DNA of 64,000 nt, taken from Syngnathus acus (taxonomy: Eukaryota > Chordata > Actinopteri > Syngnathiformes > Syngnathidae). The first letter of the stretch is position 1; each line of letters begins with the position of its first letter. The DNA lies in contig NC_051089.1 in the NCBI RefSeq assembly GCF_901709675.1, positions 1,987,476 to 2,051,475 of the forward strand, given 5' to 3'. The notes under the pieces were generated by a model. It saw only the letters and a list, made by a program, of their open reading frames with translations. It did not search any database and was not told the DNA's origin. The position numbers and the translations under genes are program-made. Below, one piece after another: positions 40,248 through 54,401 of this stretch.

Positions 40248-43200
40248 TTGCTAAAGTTGAGGGTCTTCAAAGTCAGATCACAGATTTGTTGTAATGGATG
40301 CCGAGTGAAAAGCTTGGAGATCAGGCCTCAGTGACCATCCTTGTCAATATACTGATTGTTTTTGCAAAAGTTGTCAAACAAAAGTGTTATACTGTGTGGT
40401 GACAATAAAACAAACAGTAATATTGTAAAACGTGAAAAGACTGGAAGTCAAACCGAAACAAATCTTTGTTACGATGTTTGATTGACAACAGAATGACAAA
40501 GTGGCAAACTTCAAGACGACTTCCAGGATTATGCACAAACCAACTGAAAGGCACATGGGACACCGAGAACAACATTCCGCCACTTGTGATCATCCTCGTT
40601 ATGTTTCTCCAACAATGCCCGAGGGGCTCATTTTGACCGATGCTTATGAGAAACGAGGCCCCCCGAAAAAATGTGTGTGTGCAAAGTAACCCTCTCACAC
40701 AGACTGTTTTGCATCGAGTTTACCATGCTAATCTCAAATGAGGATTATTCGTTCTGAGGACGGAGATTCCCAGATGTCAGTCAGGGTTTATTTTTCTATT
40801 TAAATATATTCTAGTGCCGGAGCCAGCAAGCTTGGAAAGTCGTTCATTAACATGCCACGAAAGGATTCTCTCTCGCTTTCCTCCAACAGGCAAAGCATTT
40901 ATTTGTCTCAAATAGCTGCATTAAAACAGCTCAGTTTTGATTTTTCAGTCAGAATATGGATCATTTTGTTTTGTTATATTTTATGGGTGCAAAAAAACGC
41001 ACGCACCGCTTTCGAATTACTTCGAGACAAATGTCTAGTTTAGTTTCTCTAAACACGCTAAAGCACAAACATTACACATTGCTGACACATCGCTATGACT
41101 GCACCGCACTGTATATTAAATAGTTGGCCAAGAATATGGATATTGGAAAACAATGCCCGGAGGTGGCAACTCTAAATTTCCTCCCTTATCAGAAATACAT
41201 TCTGTTCTGTCTCACTGGTACATTTTTATAATTAACGTCTTAATTAAAACACTTGTGGGATTGGGAAGGGGTCACTTTTGTCCCAATTCAATCAAACCGT
41301 CTAATGCAATAAGAGGACTGGAAATAAGGCCTGACAATAAACACCTTGAATGGTTAATATGGTTACACGTTACATGGCCGTCAGTGTCTTATCGCCACTT
41401 TTCGGGATGTGAGGATCTTTGACAGTGCTCAAACTCAGATTAAGTGTCTTGCGACTGAGGAGAAGGCCCCCGATAGCTCATTTCTCACTGGGAAGCTGAA
41501 AGGAAAAGAAGTTTTCTTCATCTGAAGCGGGACAAGTCACTTTGTTTTTATCTGTTCAATGTCGTTCTTCCAGTCTCTCATTGGCTAATCAATGAAACCC
41601 AAGAGGGCTCATCAGGCACCAAGAAATGTCAGCCAAAAGCTTTTGATCCGCTGACCTTCATCCACTGCGCTCCAGCAAAAATACCGTTGAGAGCAATCCA
41701 TGTTTGCATGCTTTTAATGGGCCTCAGAGGGCCCGCTTGAAAGTCCTTTGTTTCCACAGGGTCAGTTTTCTAACTCTTCGGCCTAGCCTCAAAAGGCTTT
41801 GGAATATTTCCTAACATCTCCCCCAAGATTCATACATCATCGTACATATGACAGTAAACTAAGAGGCTTATTAGTATTACATGATGAAGTGATTACTTGT
41901 TAATCGGTACAGTAAAATACTGATTATGCTGCAAATGGAGCATGGGTTAAATATGGAAATCATCTGACTCTAATTCCTTCAAGCGAGGCACCAAAGCGTT
42001 AAGGCATTTTGCTAACCTTTGCAGAAAGCGCGTGAGAGCACTAACGAAACGTAACTGTTGTGTTTTCAACTACTTGACAAAACGAAGAGATTAAACTCAG
42101 CCAGATGACCGCAAAAGATGCCCGTTAATGTTTATTTAAAGAGCACATGCATTTTGCGGGGGGAGGGGGTGGGGACGTCCTCACTTGTAATGACATTCTG
42201 GCCGGGAGTGAGAAACTTATTTGGCTTTCTGAGACAACCATTTATCTTAATCCGAGGTGACCTAAATCCAAGGCATCGCCGGCTCTAGCGTCTTTTCCGT
42301 TAAAACAGAATCTCACACTCCATCCTCCCCATGTAGCATCCCTCCCTTAACCGTAATTGATGACGCTAACCTTTTCATATTCTGCTGTATTCATTCATGG
42401 CCAGAAGCACCTCCGACACGCCGTCCAAGCACGAGTGCAAAAAGCCACGTTGGCCCAGCACACAAGCCAAGATGAGACAAGGACGCAGGGTGTATGTTCA
42501 AAAAGGCTAATCTGTAGTCACAGCAGAGATCTTGACAGTGTGAACGGATCTGCTGGATAAATCAGAAAAATGAGGACAGTATAAGTCACTGCTCATGCAT
42601 TCATTTGAGAATTGTGAAAATGATGCAAAGAAAGAAAAAAAGGAGTCAAAGCGAATAAATGAGCCGTGTTAATTAGGAATGTCCAATTTCTTTATCTGGG
42701 GAAAAAAGATGAAGTTGTAGTTGACTATGTTCTTGCTTAAGTCAGCTCTCACAGGAAAATGAAGTACGGTATATTACACAGATGTTTAGCACGTGTTCTA
42801 ATTTAAGGCTTGGAATACTAATGAGGCAACATGAGATTTTTCTGACACGTACTGTAGTTCTATTATTATTATTAATTTTAATATTTGTATTTCGTGTAAT
42901 TGTGTATGCATATATGCTACACAAACATTTAAGATTAAATCGTGCAGCCAAAGCTTTACCAGTTTATGCTTTTAAATTGGATCCTTTTATAAGGCAATGT
43001 TTTATTCAGCTTGTTATGAATTTAGTCTGTGTTTCTGTGGAGGCCGTTTGGATAAAATGTTGTGAAAGTGTTTACAGCATAAATGCATATCCTTGGCAAC
43101 TTGATCAAAAAAAAATTGGGAGAAAATGTGGTCAATGTAGAGAAATTTGAAGGTGGACTTGAACATTGTACAGTGGCTCAAAAATAATAAAAATGGCATT

Positions 43201-44144
43201 TGGTGAAAACAAACAATTAAATAAATCCCTGAGAGGCAGATTGGCCTTAGCAAAGCAATTGTCCCAACAGGCTTATCAGCCATTTAAGAAAATTAGCCAT
43301 AATAATGTGTTTGTTTGTTTTGGAAATGTTGTGTTCATTCAAATTCAAAAGACTCTTTTGCTCCCTTTGTGTTTTCAATTAGAGTGATATGCCAACTGCC
43401 CCGTGATATTGCCTCTGCCAAGAAGAACGGTGCCAGTACTACCCATGAAACTCTCATGGAGAGTCCTGGAGAGGCACAGAGAAAAAAAATAAAGATAAGC
43501 AACAGAAACATCATCCATTAATGGCACAAAAAAAAAAGATAAGCAATGATCTATTAATGGCTCCCAAATTTTAAATATGACCTGTTCTGCTTTATTGGAA
43601 CAAATTCATTGAGTCATTAATCACATCACATGATGTCATTGACCCACAAAAACAGTGCTAAGTTTTTTTTAGCACTATGCTTGACTTAGCATCATAGATA
43701 AATGAGTAAGCTCATAGAGATAATAATAGGAAGCTAAATTAATAAATCGCTGGATATTTAAAATATATCTTGCGAAAATAATATAATTGTAGAGCACATG
43801 AGTCATTTTGTAATTCAGTGAGGTATTTCTTCTACATACTGCTATGCATGTGTCTTTTTGAATCTCATCTCAATCTTGCTGATGGAGTGAAAAAATAAAA
43901 CAATATCCTTAGGCTACTTTTACATGCTCACAATGTGCCACTGTGATTTATTGTTCATTTATTTTTATTTTATTTTTTCCCTGGCTGCTGTGTCTTCATG
44001 GCTGGTTTAAAAAATAGATTACAAAGGACCATGATAGTTGTCACGCTATGTTGTTTGTATTCCGTCTGACATGTATGTTTGTATTCTGTGTATTGCGTGT
44101 AATACAATGTCACACTTGTGCTCAATTGGAAACAAATAGGTTTT

Positions 44145-44415
44145 TTTTCAAGATTAAAAATAAATATTACATCCCTTAGTATTGTGCTTATTAAAAATAG
44201 TTAAACGTGCTTTAAAAAAGCAAAGCTGTCAAGACTTCAGCAAAGCTTTAGGTACAATTATCACTTTTAGTTTCGTCAAATTTCAGATTTTTTTTTCAAC
44301 TGTGCTTTTTTTTTTAAGATTAAAAAAAAATATTGCATCGCAAAACTGTCGAAACTGCAGCAAAACTTTAGGTACAAGTATTACTTTTAGTTTCGTTAAA
44401 TTTTTCATGTGTGCT
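44145..44415. repeat. Local tandem duplication with unequal units
   Basis: AAGATTAAAAA.AAATATT occurs at about 44151 and 44317, and CTTTAGGTACAA followed by CACTTTTAGTTTCGT occurs twice (second copy TTACTTTTAGTTTCGT), offset by about 119 bp. The first unit has about 45 extra bp. Confidence 0.65.
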
Positions 44416-45589
44416 GATGAGCTGCTTAAATATCGAAATCGCCCACTTTGCATTCTCTCTTAATCGTGTAAGCACTGACTCTCTTTATTAAACAGTTCAT
44501 TTGCTGTTCAAATCAAACTACAAATAAACTAATGCTCCAACTTTCTCCTTCTTAATCCCACAGGGTGTAATAACCTGTCAAGATTTTCCCCAATATATTT
44601 ATTTACCCTCCTTGTGCTGTACTTTCTTGGAGCATTCCAGTATTTGTTTGTCTCTCAAAGCAGTGCAAATAATCTGGACAAAAATTAAGTAGACAACAAC
44701 CCAGTGATGTTCCACTGCCACGGGCCCATAGCATGTGGGATTAGACGGGTTCTGACTAATATGGTTTGCGCTTAGATGGCGTCTTTCTTTTCCTGTTTGT
44801 AGATATTAATGCACAAAAGCTTGGAAATAGCTGTCTTCCAATAATCTGCTTTTGCTTTGCAATAGTCCATTACAGTGGCAGCGTTAAAGCAAATAGACAC
44901 AATTTGGTGCTTGAAATCATGTTAATCCTTTGGGTTCATATGTCAATCATAATGTAATTCTTAAAGCCTCAAATGAATGCGCTGTGCAATCCAAAATATA
45001 AGTCTTGATTTTGGAGCTATTGTGTTTCTGAAGCCATGTTCCCCACTGAATTCACAGTGTGAAAATAAAAGTGACAGATATAAACTCATAAGAGATCCGA
45101 TATATTTTCTTTTACTTTTTACGATTCAATAAGCGTGGAATGCTTGGTCAGCAAATTATCTTTGCTTTTGTCCAGAGATTTTTATGTTGTCTCACCTATG
45201 GGAGTATTACATGGAAGTAATTGTTTGGATGTCAATACTGGATGTCTATTTTGCAATATATTGTACAAAAGCCACACTACACAGAAGCAATTAACGCTAC
45301 GAAATGCAACTCTCAGCTTTCTGTCAAGGTCTTTTTTTTTTTCCTCGAAGTGTCAACGCTTCAACTCAAAGCTCCTATGCAGTGCCCTTGAAGAAAAATA
45401 AATTATCATCATATAGTAATTATATCAAAACAAACTTTCTTTTTTAAAGTTGTTTTATAGGGAACAAAACAACCGCTATGGTCATCCTTGGTAGCTCTTT
45501 GACCTATTTTACCAAATGAAGTTTGTTGCGTGTAATTTCTATTATCCAGTAAAAGAAAAATGTGGTTATTGAAAATCCTGAATGGCTGG

Positions 45590-46630
45590 TCACGCTGGGA
45601 AATGACAAAAAAAGTTCATAGCCTTGGCCCAATCCCTCAAGAGCCAATTTCACTGCCAAGAGTTCCCGTTTGCTGATACAGTAATTGTGCTTTTCTGGGA
45701 AGACTCTACTGTAAGAAAAAAAAAAAGTAGCATCTACGGGCAGCCTTTGGGATAGAGCAGCACTCACTCCCACCTCAGAAGTGCCCACCACCACAATGAT
45801 CTGACAAAAGGGATAGAGAGAAACGAGAGCAGGAGCAAATGGAAATTGACTCTTGAGGTTGCTGAAAGCAAAGTCTGCATCATCAACATCAACCGACGGA
45901 ATGGGATGCTGGTGGATGTGAGACCAAAGGCGTCAGTAGGTTTAGGCCACTCAGAAAAAATTTGGTTTTAGAGACGTCTCAGACTCTGGAGCAGGAGTGG
46001 CTCATGCTCTTTGCATTCAGAGGACAACTGCAAAATCAACACGTTGTCAAGTTAGACAAACACAAATTTGTTAGTCTTGTCCCAAAGGACATTAATACAT
46101 GATTGTGAGCTTTTGTTAACCCAAACAGCCTGATGAGGTATTCATAGTGGCTTAATGGAGATATTGAATGCTGTCTTCCAATCTTCTTCTCTAATTCAAA
46201 CGAGGCGGCAAGCATTGTCCAGGACGAGCTTGGAATTAACTGGCACCGTGGAGAAGGACGAATGCTGAATCAATCGATAGAAGGGGATATTTGTTCTCGA
46301 TGGGGAGTTTATTGATTTTATTAGTCTATGCAAGGTCTTAAAGCCGCATCCTTCTTCCCCCTTTCACCCACTATGGAGGACGATGATAGAATAATACCTG
46401 CAAGCAGATATTCGGAGATATTTTTTCATAGTCTCTCTTACCAGTCACAAGATGTTATAGAGTCATCTACTAGGGAGAGTGGCTCCAGCCTGGAGATCGA
46501 TGGCACAATCATAAGGGCTGTGGAAGGGGTAGGGAGGGCCGCAGCATGATCCTAGCTGAAAACTTCACCAAGGTCATGGTAGCACTCCGTGACAATGTGT
46601 AAGAACATGCGGCTCTGGTTCCGTGACACT
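45590..46630 (-). pseudogene. Decayed Ty3/gypsy retrotransposon polymerase (RT and RNase H part)
   Basis: Minus-strand translation, with frame changes and stops, follows a Ty3/gypsy pol in the right order. From high to low coordinates come a YHDLGEVFS block, a PYDCAIDL block (start of RT), a KKDAALRPCIDY-like block near 46340, an HYEYLIRLFGLT block near 46130, the catalytic YLDD box near 46045, an AFSNLKSQF block near 45850, and the RNase H start with SEVGVSAALSQR and RELLAVKLALE. The YLDD box is broken: its first codon is TAA and the last aspartate is asparagine. LTRs, gag and integrase were not found. It is a dead remnant that inserted long ago. Confidence 0.8.
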
Positions 46631-47035
46631 ATTGGTACGAGGGCTGATTGCAAATGGTGATTATGACTAGAACCAAAATGGGATCAGGTGGGCAGCAAAT
46701 GAGGAAAACCAGGTGAGGGTACAGGTGCAAAAACTCTGAGCAAAAGCACTGATTCTGTTAGATGAGGCATAAACAGCATCTTAAGGCGGCTCACTTGGTA
46801 GCCGAGTGAGTCAAACTGGTGACGAGCGGGGTTCAGGACTAGCTTCGGAATGCATCTGACAAGGATTGAGTGCATCTAGCTCTAATCCTGCGTACACACA
46901 CGTACTTGCACACACACAGAGGGAAAAAAGGGGGCAGGGCCCAAGAAGGAGAGGCAGGAGACCTGACAAATAATTCGCTAATCCATCTCTTGAACTAAAA
47001 TGTGCAAAAGAGCCCATTAATCACGCACACACTTG

Positions 47036-47038
<3 letters not shown>

Positions 47039-47110
<72 letters not shown>
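47039..47110. repeat. (CT)36 microsatellite
   Basis: Pure CT array of 72 bp, followed directly by GCAG. Confidence 0.97.
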
Positions 47111-47113
<3 letters not shown>

Positions 47114-49951
47114 GACAAAAATACATTGCACATATTTGCTCTGTTCTGTAGGAACAACTTTTACAGTTGAGCTTATTTCTTGGGGACCTTCACTGCCTCT
47201 TCATCATCAATGCAACACAACCTGACACTGAGGGCAGCAAATAACACCTATAATGATTTAAAAAAAAATATATAACTCTATAAATAATTTTAACATGTTG
47301 CTGCTACTATGCCAACAGGCAATGGCAATGTAGAGCTCGCCTGAATTTGCCACCAGCCGGTGCCAGTGGCACATCTTTTAGTATGAAAGTAATGTAGCTT
47401 GGAAAATATTCTCGGCGGCTTTTGTAAGCAGTTTGGCTTCAACACACTGGGGTGCCCTTAAACAAGGAACTGAAGGCTAAGTGCACAAAAAGTGTTGTGC
47501 CGATGATCGTAATATCCGAAGGAACGTGTTACGCATGATTTTTTCAGTATGTCGCATACCTCCACGAAGGTGTTTCCACGTCTCTCGGCACTCCCTTGTT
47601 ATCACACTTATGCAATGTTTCGTTCGCATGTCACTGAAGAAATGCAAACACCACTGGAGCACTAAATTATTCACAATCCTTGTGAGCTGAATTGCAATCA
47701 TACGCTTGAATGTCCAATTATGATTTAACTCAAATGCAGCATAAAATAAAATGGAAAAAAAAGCAATTTAACCGCCGTAAACAGTGAACCATTGTGCAAT
47801 TGTTAATGGATTTGTAAAAAAGGAAAACCACTTTTGCAGTGATATTCAGCACACACACTGTCATCTGTGCCTTTTGTATAGAGAATCTGTTTATTTTCCA
47901 TCACGCTTATATAGCATTAGAAAAGCACCGTATTTAATGTCAATTTATGTCATTACCCGTGAATGAGTGTCTCTTTAAATCCATACAAATACACACACCA
48001 CTGTTATGTAGAGCCAATTAATACTTTTACTCATTGTGTACATTTGCAATTGTGTGTGACTGTGAATGCGTATGATTGTCTGATCGTGGTTTCATCGGCC
48101 TTTTGCCTGAATTGAACTGCTTTAGCTCTCCGTGACCCTGAACAGGACGAGTATAGAAATGGACGCGTGTTATGGTTTACTCATTGAAAGGCCTAATACT
48201 CAAAAGACGGTGGACAATAAATACATTCTAAAGTAAAGACAAGTATAGAAAATGAAATCATGTTATGATATGCCTCCATATTATATTGCAAAACTTCGAA
48301 AACTCAATGCTTTGATACACATTTTCGGTGTTAAAAATACTCATTAGTTTGACAGATTTTTTTTTTTTAATATACTAGTAATCACTCACCTCGATTACAT
48401 GAACCACCAAAGTCTCATTTCAAGTCTCATTTGAGGCTACGTTATCAAAGTTAATGTCACTAGAGGCAGGATAATGCATGCTTTGATGAATGAGAAGACA
48501 TGCATTCAAAGCCACAATGCAAAGACCAACGTTGACCGAATAAAGATCTTCAAACGGGGCTACGCTTATGCACCCTTTCAGTGTTATCCAGTCTGATGAT
48601 CTAGATAGCATATTTTGCTCTTCCTCATTTGTCTTCTTTTTGACTCTACCGAATAATCTATTTCACCCAATTTCAGGTCGGCAAGCCTGCAACGCAGGAC
48701 CGCTGGATCAATATTTGCCAAGTTTAAACCACAGGATTATCCATCTGTCAGCCTCCCCAACAGAAGCTCTCAACTGTGACATAAATCTTTGACTGTCCTC
48801 CACCATTTGAGAAGGTCACACCTACAGTCTTTGTTATGTTGTACACCTTAAGGATGGATTAAATCGTCGATATCACTCTGACACTCAGTTGCGCGTTGCA
48901 CAATGGTCTGTCCATTAAATTGTAGGTTTTGTTAAAATTGATCAATGTTACAATTCAGCCATTTTTACTTCATTGTTGACTACCTGCGGCACAAAAATTG
49001 ACCATTAAATACATAAGTAGCGTTTTGAATAGCAGGCTATGCCTTCCCGCCTTGTGAGAACATTTTGATTTTGTTTTGAACCAACGTCGGTTGACGTTAA
49101 AAAGACATAATTATCGTATGATTTTTCTCTGCTACTAAAATGCAAAGTAGTTAGCCTTTTTCAGGTATATATTTTAATTTGGTTTATTCCAATTATTCCA
49201 AACAACTCAATCATACATTCCAAGGTTCAACTGAATATACAGTAATATTTCCAAACGTAGGCCCGTGCTGTCCTTCTACAGTCGAGAAGGTGACCTATGT
49301 ATAAGCCTGGCATTAATCTTCCAAAGTGCAATGATAGCTGTTTTGCCCTTGGAAAGCCTGATGCTTTTAGGGTCATAAGTGTAAAATGTACGCTGTCTCG
49401 ATTAATGCATAATAAAACATGCATCACCGCTTCGTGTTGGTTTTAGTCCAAAAATAGAAGTCATTGGAGGACATCATCTAAGGTCATGTTGAAAACATTT
49501 TGGTTTTCTCAGTTCGAATCTGATAAGGTAAAAAGAAATTGTATTGGTAAATTATTATTAATTCATGATAAACTCCCATTTATGACATTACAAATTGTGT
49601 AAGAAAACTGGAGAGCTATGCAAAACACATTTTTGTAGCTTTACAGTATTGCTAACTGCTGTTAAAGTCTGTGTTTACATCATCTTTTACAACTTCCGCA
49701 GAGTCGTTGATATTTCCTCTTATCCACACGGGACTTTACGTTCATCAAATATTCATGATGTATCAACAGAAAATGGTAAGTCCAAAAAAGGCATGACCTA
49801 CTTCCCACTTATTTCCCTAAAGGGAAAAAGTACAAGACAGAAATGTTTTGCCAACGACTGTAGAAAAATGTTTTATGGATTAGCTGAACAAGGTTTTAAG
49901 CAAACTTTAGTTATTTAATTTTATTTTAGTTATTTATTTTATTTTTAGATT

Positions 49952-50135
49952 GGTACCAAATCTTAAAACTGATCAAATGTTTACAATTATTACAATAATA
50001 TTTGCATAGTAATTCAATTTGTTTTGTTTTTCTTCTGTTTTTACTTTACTTTTTATTTTTATTTTGGTATCAAATCTTAGAACTGATCAAATATTTACAA
50101 TTATTACAATATTATTTGCATAGTAATACATTTTT
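49952..50135. repeat. Local tandem duplication, period 114 bp
   Basis: The 60-bp core GGTACCAAATCTTAAAACTG...TTTGCATAGTAAT at 49952 recurs at 50066 with a few substitutions, separated by T-rich spacer. Confidence 0.8.
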
Positions 50136-51721
50136 GGGGTTTTCTTTTTTTTTACTTTATTTTTTTGTTGCAGCATTGTAAGGACGTACAAATGCAAATA
50201 ATTATTTTCTATTTATTCTCTTGTTCACACACCAAGATTTCAATGCCCCAAAGCCGGAATAAGTTATTGGAACTCTTCATGCAGTCACCCTGTCTCCTAT
50301 ATTTTAGCTTTGTGCAAAAAAAAAAAAAAAAAAACTACTTTCATTCCTTCTGGCGTATATCATATTGCAGCTTTACTTGTCAGGCACCCCCTTGAGCAGA
50401 TCCAGCATCAAGGCTGTCACGACACACACTTCCATACACAGTACACTGAGGACTGCGTTGTCCTCTTAGTCTATTCAAAGAACTCCGGTAACTAGTATCA
50501 CAAAGGCCGTAACAATATGTCACGCTCAATCTATAAATCATACCGTTGGCAGTCAATCGCAATCAGCATAAATGCGGGAACAGCAATTTGGAATTGCTTG
50601 TGTGCCACAGTGCAGCTACAAAATGCTGCATCGGAGCTGCAACAGTAGAATTGACATTTATCCGCCTTTGCCTTTTACACATAAGCCATGAGTGAGGTTT
50701 GTGCAGCTGTGCACACTGACAGGGACGGCATCCCGCAATCAAATAATTAGACGTGTGGGAACATCATTGAGGGTGACATAGTATTCTTGGCAGACAGCGG
50801 CAATTTTGAACATACGTAACGACGAAGGAAGAGAGTCTTGGGTGTCAAACGTCACACCTTGGTTCTGCCTTTCTTGCATTCGTTAAAGCTCCCATTTTAC
50901 AACATTGCTGCCCTAGACGTACAAAATGCAAAAAAAATATTTTTAGAATCGCAAGACATGCTGGCCAGTTAAAATATAATGCAAACTACTTTGCACAAGT
51001 TTGAGTTTTCAATACGGACTGAACATTTTTCTTTTTTAATATGAAGAATGTCCAATTATTTTTCTTGGATTACAAACTGGTCATTCCTTTTACTCTCCTT
51101 TTGGTGTGCACACACACACACATGCGCACGCATGCACACACACGTGCACCGTTTTCATTAAAGGGCCTAACTGAAAGCTCATATTTTATGGCAAAAATCT
51201 AATCCGGGTTTAATACAAAACAAAGCCATGCAGGCTGTCTAGGGGACATTTTCTTGGCTGAGTGGAAGCTTAGATGCAAATGTCTAGCTAATTCAAACAT
51301 GGCTTCATTAGGCTATTAGCAATTGTTAACTTTTAGACATGCAGCATATTGCTTTTGTTCCTCGACATTTATGTTTTTAAAGCACATTAACACAATGTGT
51401 TAATAACCAATGTTGCGCACAACGATTTTAGTGTGTTTCTCAAAGAATATTCAAATAAGAATGATGTTACAGATGTAGGTCAGTGGCTATGGAATTGGAC
51501 CCATAACCTTTTTGACATACTGCCGCCATATCTACGTCATCATAACCCGATGACATCTTATTTTTTCAGGTATCTAAGATTTATTTGCAATGTTTGTCAG
51601 GAACACGGACGTTTGGATTTTTACTGATTAATCTTTCTATGCAGCAGAGCAGAAACTTGAAAGATTTCCAGAGCTTCTGTAAAGGGGAATGGGCCAAATT
51701 CCCTTTTGAGCTGTGAGTCAA

Positions 51722-51840
51722 CATAAGTCAGATTTATTTATATAGCCCTTAATCACAGAAATGTCTCAAAGGTAAATATGTTCACCAACTTCAAGAAACT
51801 GTCCTTGCCAATGAATTTTTTTTCCACAGAGTATTAACTT
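51722..51840. repeat. Possible dispersed repeat fragment
   Basis: CAGATTTATTTATATAGCCC followed by TTAATCACAGAAATGTCTCA resembles a phrase repeated widely in teleost genomes. The family is not named and the right border is unclear. Confidence 0.35.
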
Positions 51841-52009
51841 CTTTTACTCTGGATTAATTTGTTATTTAAGCTGATCAAATGTACAATATTTTACGACTTT
51901 TAGACAGTATTGTGTACACTGCCCAGTGTCTGTCAAGAAACACGTGGGTTGCTGCAGAAAGAGAATGTGGTTAAAAAAATGAATAAATTTAGCATCCTTG
52001 TAGCGCACA

Positions 52010-52345
52010 GGTGTCAAAGTCAAGGCCCGGGGGCCAGATACGGCCCACCACATCATTTGATGTGGCCGGCTAAGACAAATTGTGCACCAAATTCATATGT
52101 CAATACTAAAATAACAAATTGTTTTCACTTTTAAAAAAATAGAGATATTGCTAGCAATTTTTATTACATTCATATTTTTTAAATTTTTTCGAACAGTGTC
52201 TGTTTTGAAAACTAGTTAGTCATCAGTTTGTTGTGTAGCCGATACAATAAATAATATGACGTTCATAGATTTACTTGGGTTGACAATTTTAATGGCCCTC
52301 CGAAGAAAACCATGACTATAAACACACAGCCAAGTTTTTGTATGT
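52010..52345. mobile_element. hAT-like nonautonomous transposon, copy 2 (right end damaged)
   Basis: Shares with copy 1 the left end CAGGTGTCAAAGTCAAGGCC, the GGGGGCCAGATACGGCCC box, GACAAATTGTGCA, TCAATACTAAA, TGCTAGCAATTTTTATTAC and GGCCCTCCGA. It carries about 45 bp of extra sequence before the last block and lacks the terminal GTTTGACACC. Confidence 0.6.
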
Positions 52346-52349
52346 ATTT

Positions 52350-54380
52350 ATACTTTAACAAAGTTTGTGTATGATTTAATATTCTTGACTTGCTAAATAA
52401 AAGCACAAAGCCTAATGTTTATTTTTCGGTTTTGTTTTGTTTATATAAAAGGGCTTGCGAACAAAGATAGCGACTTCAGTAGCTGAGATTCTCAAATGAG
52501 GGTCTTGGTTCCAACAAATGCTTGTAGATCAATAAAGTGTGTTCCATGTCACCAGATAAATGGCGTTCACATTTTGCCACTCAAAATTGCACATCTCATC
52601 CTTGAGCTGACAGCGGCTAATCTCTGAGCTTTGTTTTTCACACTGATCCACTGCTTATTTGAGGCAGATGTGTATTGAATCCATCAACCTTTAAAAGTTA
52701 ACAAGTTGTCTGGGGAAATGCCATTTGTACCAGCTCAATAAGAAATGTCAGTCGGACTTGTGCATCTGCAGAGAATTGCAAGTGAATTGGAAGCCTCTGT
52801 CACATAAATTCTTCAAGGGCACTTGCCTTTTTTGCTGAAGGAGTTCAGAAAATTACTAAACTGATGCCTTGAATGTCAACCACAATGCGTTCCGCCACGC
52901 TTCGACCTTAGACTCGTTACAATTTTATCATCATTTAGTTTCAGAATCCAAACTGTTGCCACCTGAGACCTTCAAGTGTATATTCATGTTTTATATCAAA
53001 TCCGAATATTATAATTATAATAGTACTGGACTGGAATCAAACTGGAAACATCACTTAACAGAACCAACATTTGTGCTCAGTTGGACAGATTTCTTTAATA
53101 TCAAGGTTATGCTTCTTTTCTTCCCGCACATCTTTTTCTCTCTTCAGTCTTCAAAAAGCCAAAGAAAAAAGAAGCGAGCCGCATAAGCAGTTATTTCTTT
53201 GATGTTAACTGAAATGATGTCTACTGAGGTGGGCTGACAGAATGCATTTTTTGTTTTTTTCGTCCAATAGCGTCAACGTGTTTTGCACATATCATTTTAC
53301 AAGCTTTTTGTGGTAATCTACTGTATTAAGAAAATAACATATACATAGAAAGTAGACATCCTCTCCATTCTCATCATACCCACATTCATTCAAAGATGTC
53401 ACATCTCCGATAACTAGAAACATATTACTGTGAGAGATATTCTGTCTTAAAAAGAGAGAAACCTTTTGTAAATATAGTATTATATATTTTCACAGGACAT
53501 CTTGTTCTCATGTAATCTTCCTGGTATAAAACGAATGTTGAAACCACTGATAACAAAAGTAACTGCACCAAAATTGCATTTAGTGAGAATGTAGTCCAAA
53601 TTCAGTTAGCATATTTTATTTGACATTGTGTCAAAAACATTAAAAGAGCCTCTGCAACTTTCATCACAAGATGCCCAATGAATCTATGTTTACAATTCTG
53701 ATTAACATTTTGCTCTGTTGTGAAAATTACCATTTTAAAAGAAATAGTAGGCACTAAATGCTAATATACAGTACAAGCAGGACTTCAGTCCACCCACATT
53801 GGGTTATATTTAAAGATTACAACTTTGAAGTTGCAGGTGAATGGTTAGACAAACACTAATTGGAACTGATAGTTTGTTATTATGGGTTGAAACAAACAGG
53901 ACATTTGTTTCACACTGTTCAAACTGCAGGGAATAGCTGCTCCACTTAGGCCAATTTATCTCTTCCACCTTAACTTGATTGTAAAACCATATTTGGTCGC
54001 TGAGATGAATGTTGAACTGACATTTTTGCTCTGCCTTTAATTTTTCAGGAGTGCATTACATCCAGTGTTTAACTGCAAAGTACCATTTTATTGAATTTAT
54101 CACTAAGAACTATATTTGAATCGGGGGGAGTCAGTCCTGACTTGGAAAATATATTGGCTTTAATTGACGAATTACAACACCTAAATTTGTCTTCTCCAGA
54201 TTTTCTCTCTGTAGCTTTGGAAAGATAAATCTTCTTGTGCTATTTTCAACACTGCTGCTCTTTCTCATTAGAAGAATGTTTTAATATTCATGATGAGGCC
54301 CAAAAATGTAGACCTAGTATCAAGGTCATCTATTGATGTTGTTATAAATATATATTAATTCAAGGTATATGGTTTCAAAG
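52350..54380. other. Spacer left of the GLYAT-like array
   Basis: AT-rich unique sequence. It does not contain the 3'-flank landmark found after copies B, C and D, so the tandem homology ends close to the copy A poly(A) signal. No gene is supported. Confidence 0.55.
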
Positions 54381-54387
54381 CAAATAG

Positions 54388-54393
54388 TTTTAT
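54388..54393 (-). terminator. Poly(A) signal AATAAA, copy A
   Basis: AATAAA on the minus strand lies only 8 to 14 nt after the TAA stop of copy A, much closer than in the other copies. Confidence 0.6.
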
Positions 54394-54401
54394 TTGCAAG
54401 T

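Larger units (their letters stand above)
46640..51720. other. Intergenic or intronic DNA, no supported gene
   Basis: CT array, AT-rich tracts, local duplication at 50 kb and short CA/CG-type run at 51110-51140. No gene is supported. Confidence 0.5.

Noticed and set aside
42782-43150. 122-codon frame with a hydrophobic run that might suggest a membrane segment
   Set aside because: The run comes from an ATT trinucleotide tract and the rest shows no family features.
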